Of a stretch of DNA of 37,760 nt, positions 37,751 to 37,760 are shown one piece after another. The stretch is from a virus. The translations under genes were made by a program, and so were the position numbers. Every line of letters begins with the position of its first letter. The first letter of the stretch is position 1. The notes under the pieces were generated by a model that did no database searches, had not been told where the DNA came from, and worked only from the letters and a program-made list of their open reading frames with translations. The stretch lies in the IMG/VR virus record IMGVR_UViG_3300030106_005660, positions 1 through 37,760 of that record. One strand, given 5' to 3'.

Positions 37751-37760
37751 ATGACAATAC
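37751..37760 (+). CDS. Start of the next small gene (partial)
   Basis: An ATG directly follows GCGGATAA, near the right edge; only three codons are inside the window. The 103 bp before it (37648-37750) hold no convincing gene or structure. Confidence 0.3.

Overview
The window looks like a 37.8 kb piece of the genome of a tailed, strictly AT-rich double-stranded DNA phage, cut at both ends. It holds a full packaging and head cassette (small-terminase candidate, large terminase, portal, scaffold, major capsid protein), tail connector genes of the P22/T7 podovirus kind, fibre genes, a holin and a phage-encoded chaperonin pair. No integrase, repressor or attachment site is visible, so nothing here argues for lysogeny. 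Most starts lack a Shine-Dalgarno sequence and sit behind A/T-rich leaders, and one fibre-region protein carries a BACON-like domain. Both are typical of Bacteroidota and their phages, so a (probably marine) Bacteroidota host is my best guess, but it is an inference. No taxonomy can be read directly.

Layout: two divergent modules. From about 34.5 kb down to 1 every gene lies on the minus strand with gaps or overlaps of a few bases, so this is a late operon array read right to left. In order of transcription it holds: two small proteins (34.5-34.0 kb); GroEL and GroES (33.9-32.1); a winged-helix protein, a Lys-rich repeat protein, a mini HExxH protein and a 580-aa acidic/Cys-containing protein (32.1-29.2); a holin (29.2-28.8); a five-gene sugar cassette of mannose-6-P isomerase-like cupin, GH130-like beta-propeller, WavE-like glycosyltransferase, nucleotidyltransferase-HAD fusion and GDPD-like protein (28.8-24.7); a 2037-aa collagen-like fibre ending in an S74 autoprocessing chaperone domain (24.7-18.6); a methyltransferase and a BACON-domain protein (18.6-17.4); then, after a probable terminator and promoter, the packaging/head genes (17.3-7.8), connector/tail genes (7.7-1.57) and a beta-rich fibre or adhesin gene that runs off the left edge.

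From about 34.9 kb to the right edge, small genes (31-156 aa) run on the plus strand, often overlapping by a few bases. They look like early host-takeover genes and are nearly all unrecognisable apart from one DksA/TraR-like zinc-finger protein. Four of them are preceded by an exact two-part motif, AATACG-N8-TGGATAATA, which resembles a phage-specific promoter, possibly for a T7-like RNA polymerase. The two modules are separated by about 400 bp of non-coding DNA with palindromes and an odd C-rich, G-poor stretch, a good place for divergent control or an origin.

Functionally, the window reads as virion building plus host-surface chemistry: the chaperonins may fold capsid or fibre proteins, the collagen and BACON proteins and the left-edge adhesin probably meet the host surface, and the sugar cassette may decorate the virion or remodel host glycans. 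The most unusual items are the giant collagen fibre with its neighbouring sugar cassette, the GroEL/GroES pair plus a second GroES-like protein in the packaging cassette, the four-copy early motif, and a tRNA acceptor/T-arm-like hairpin in the early region.
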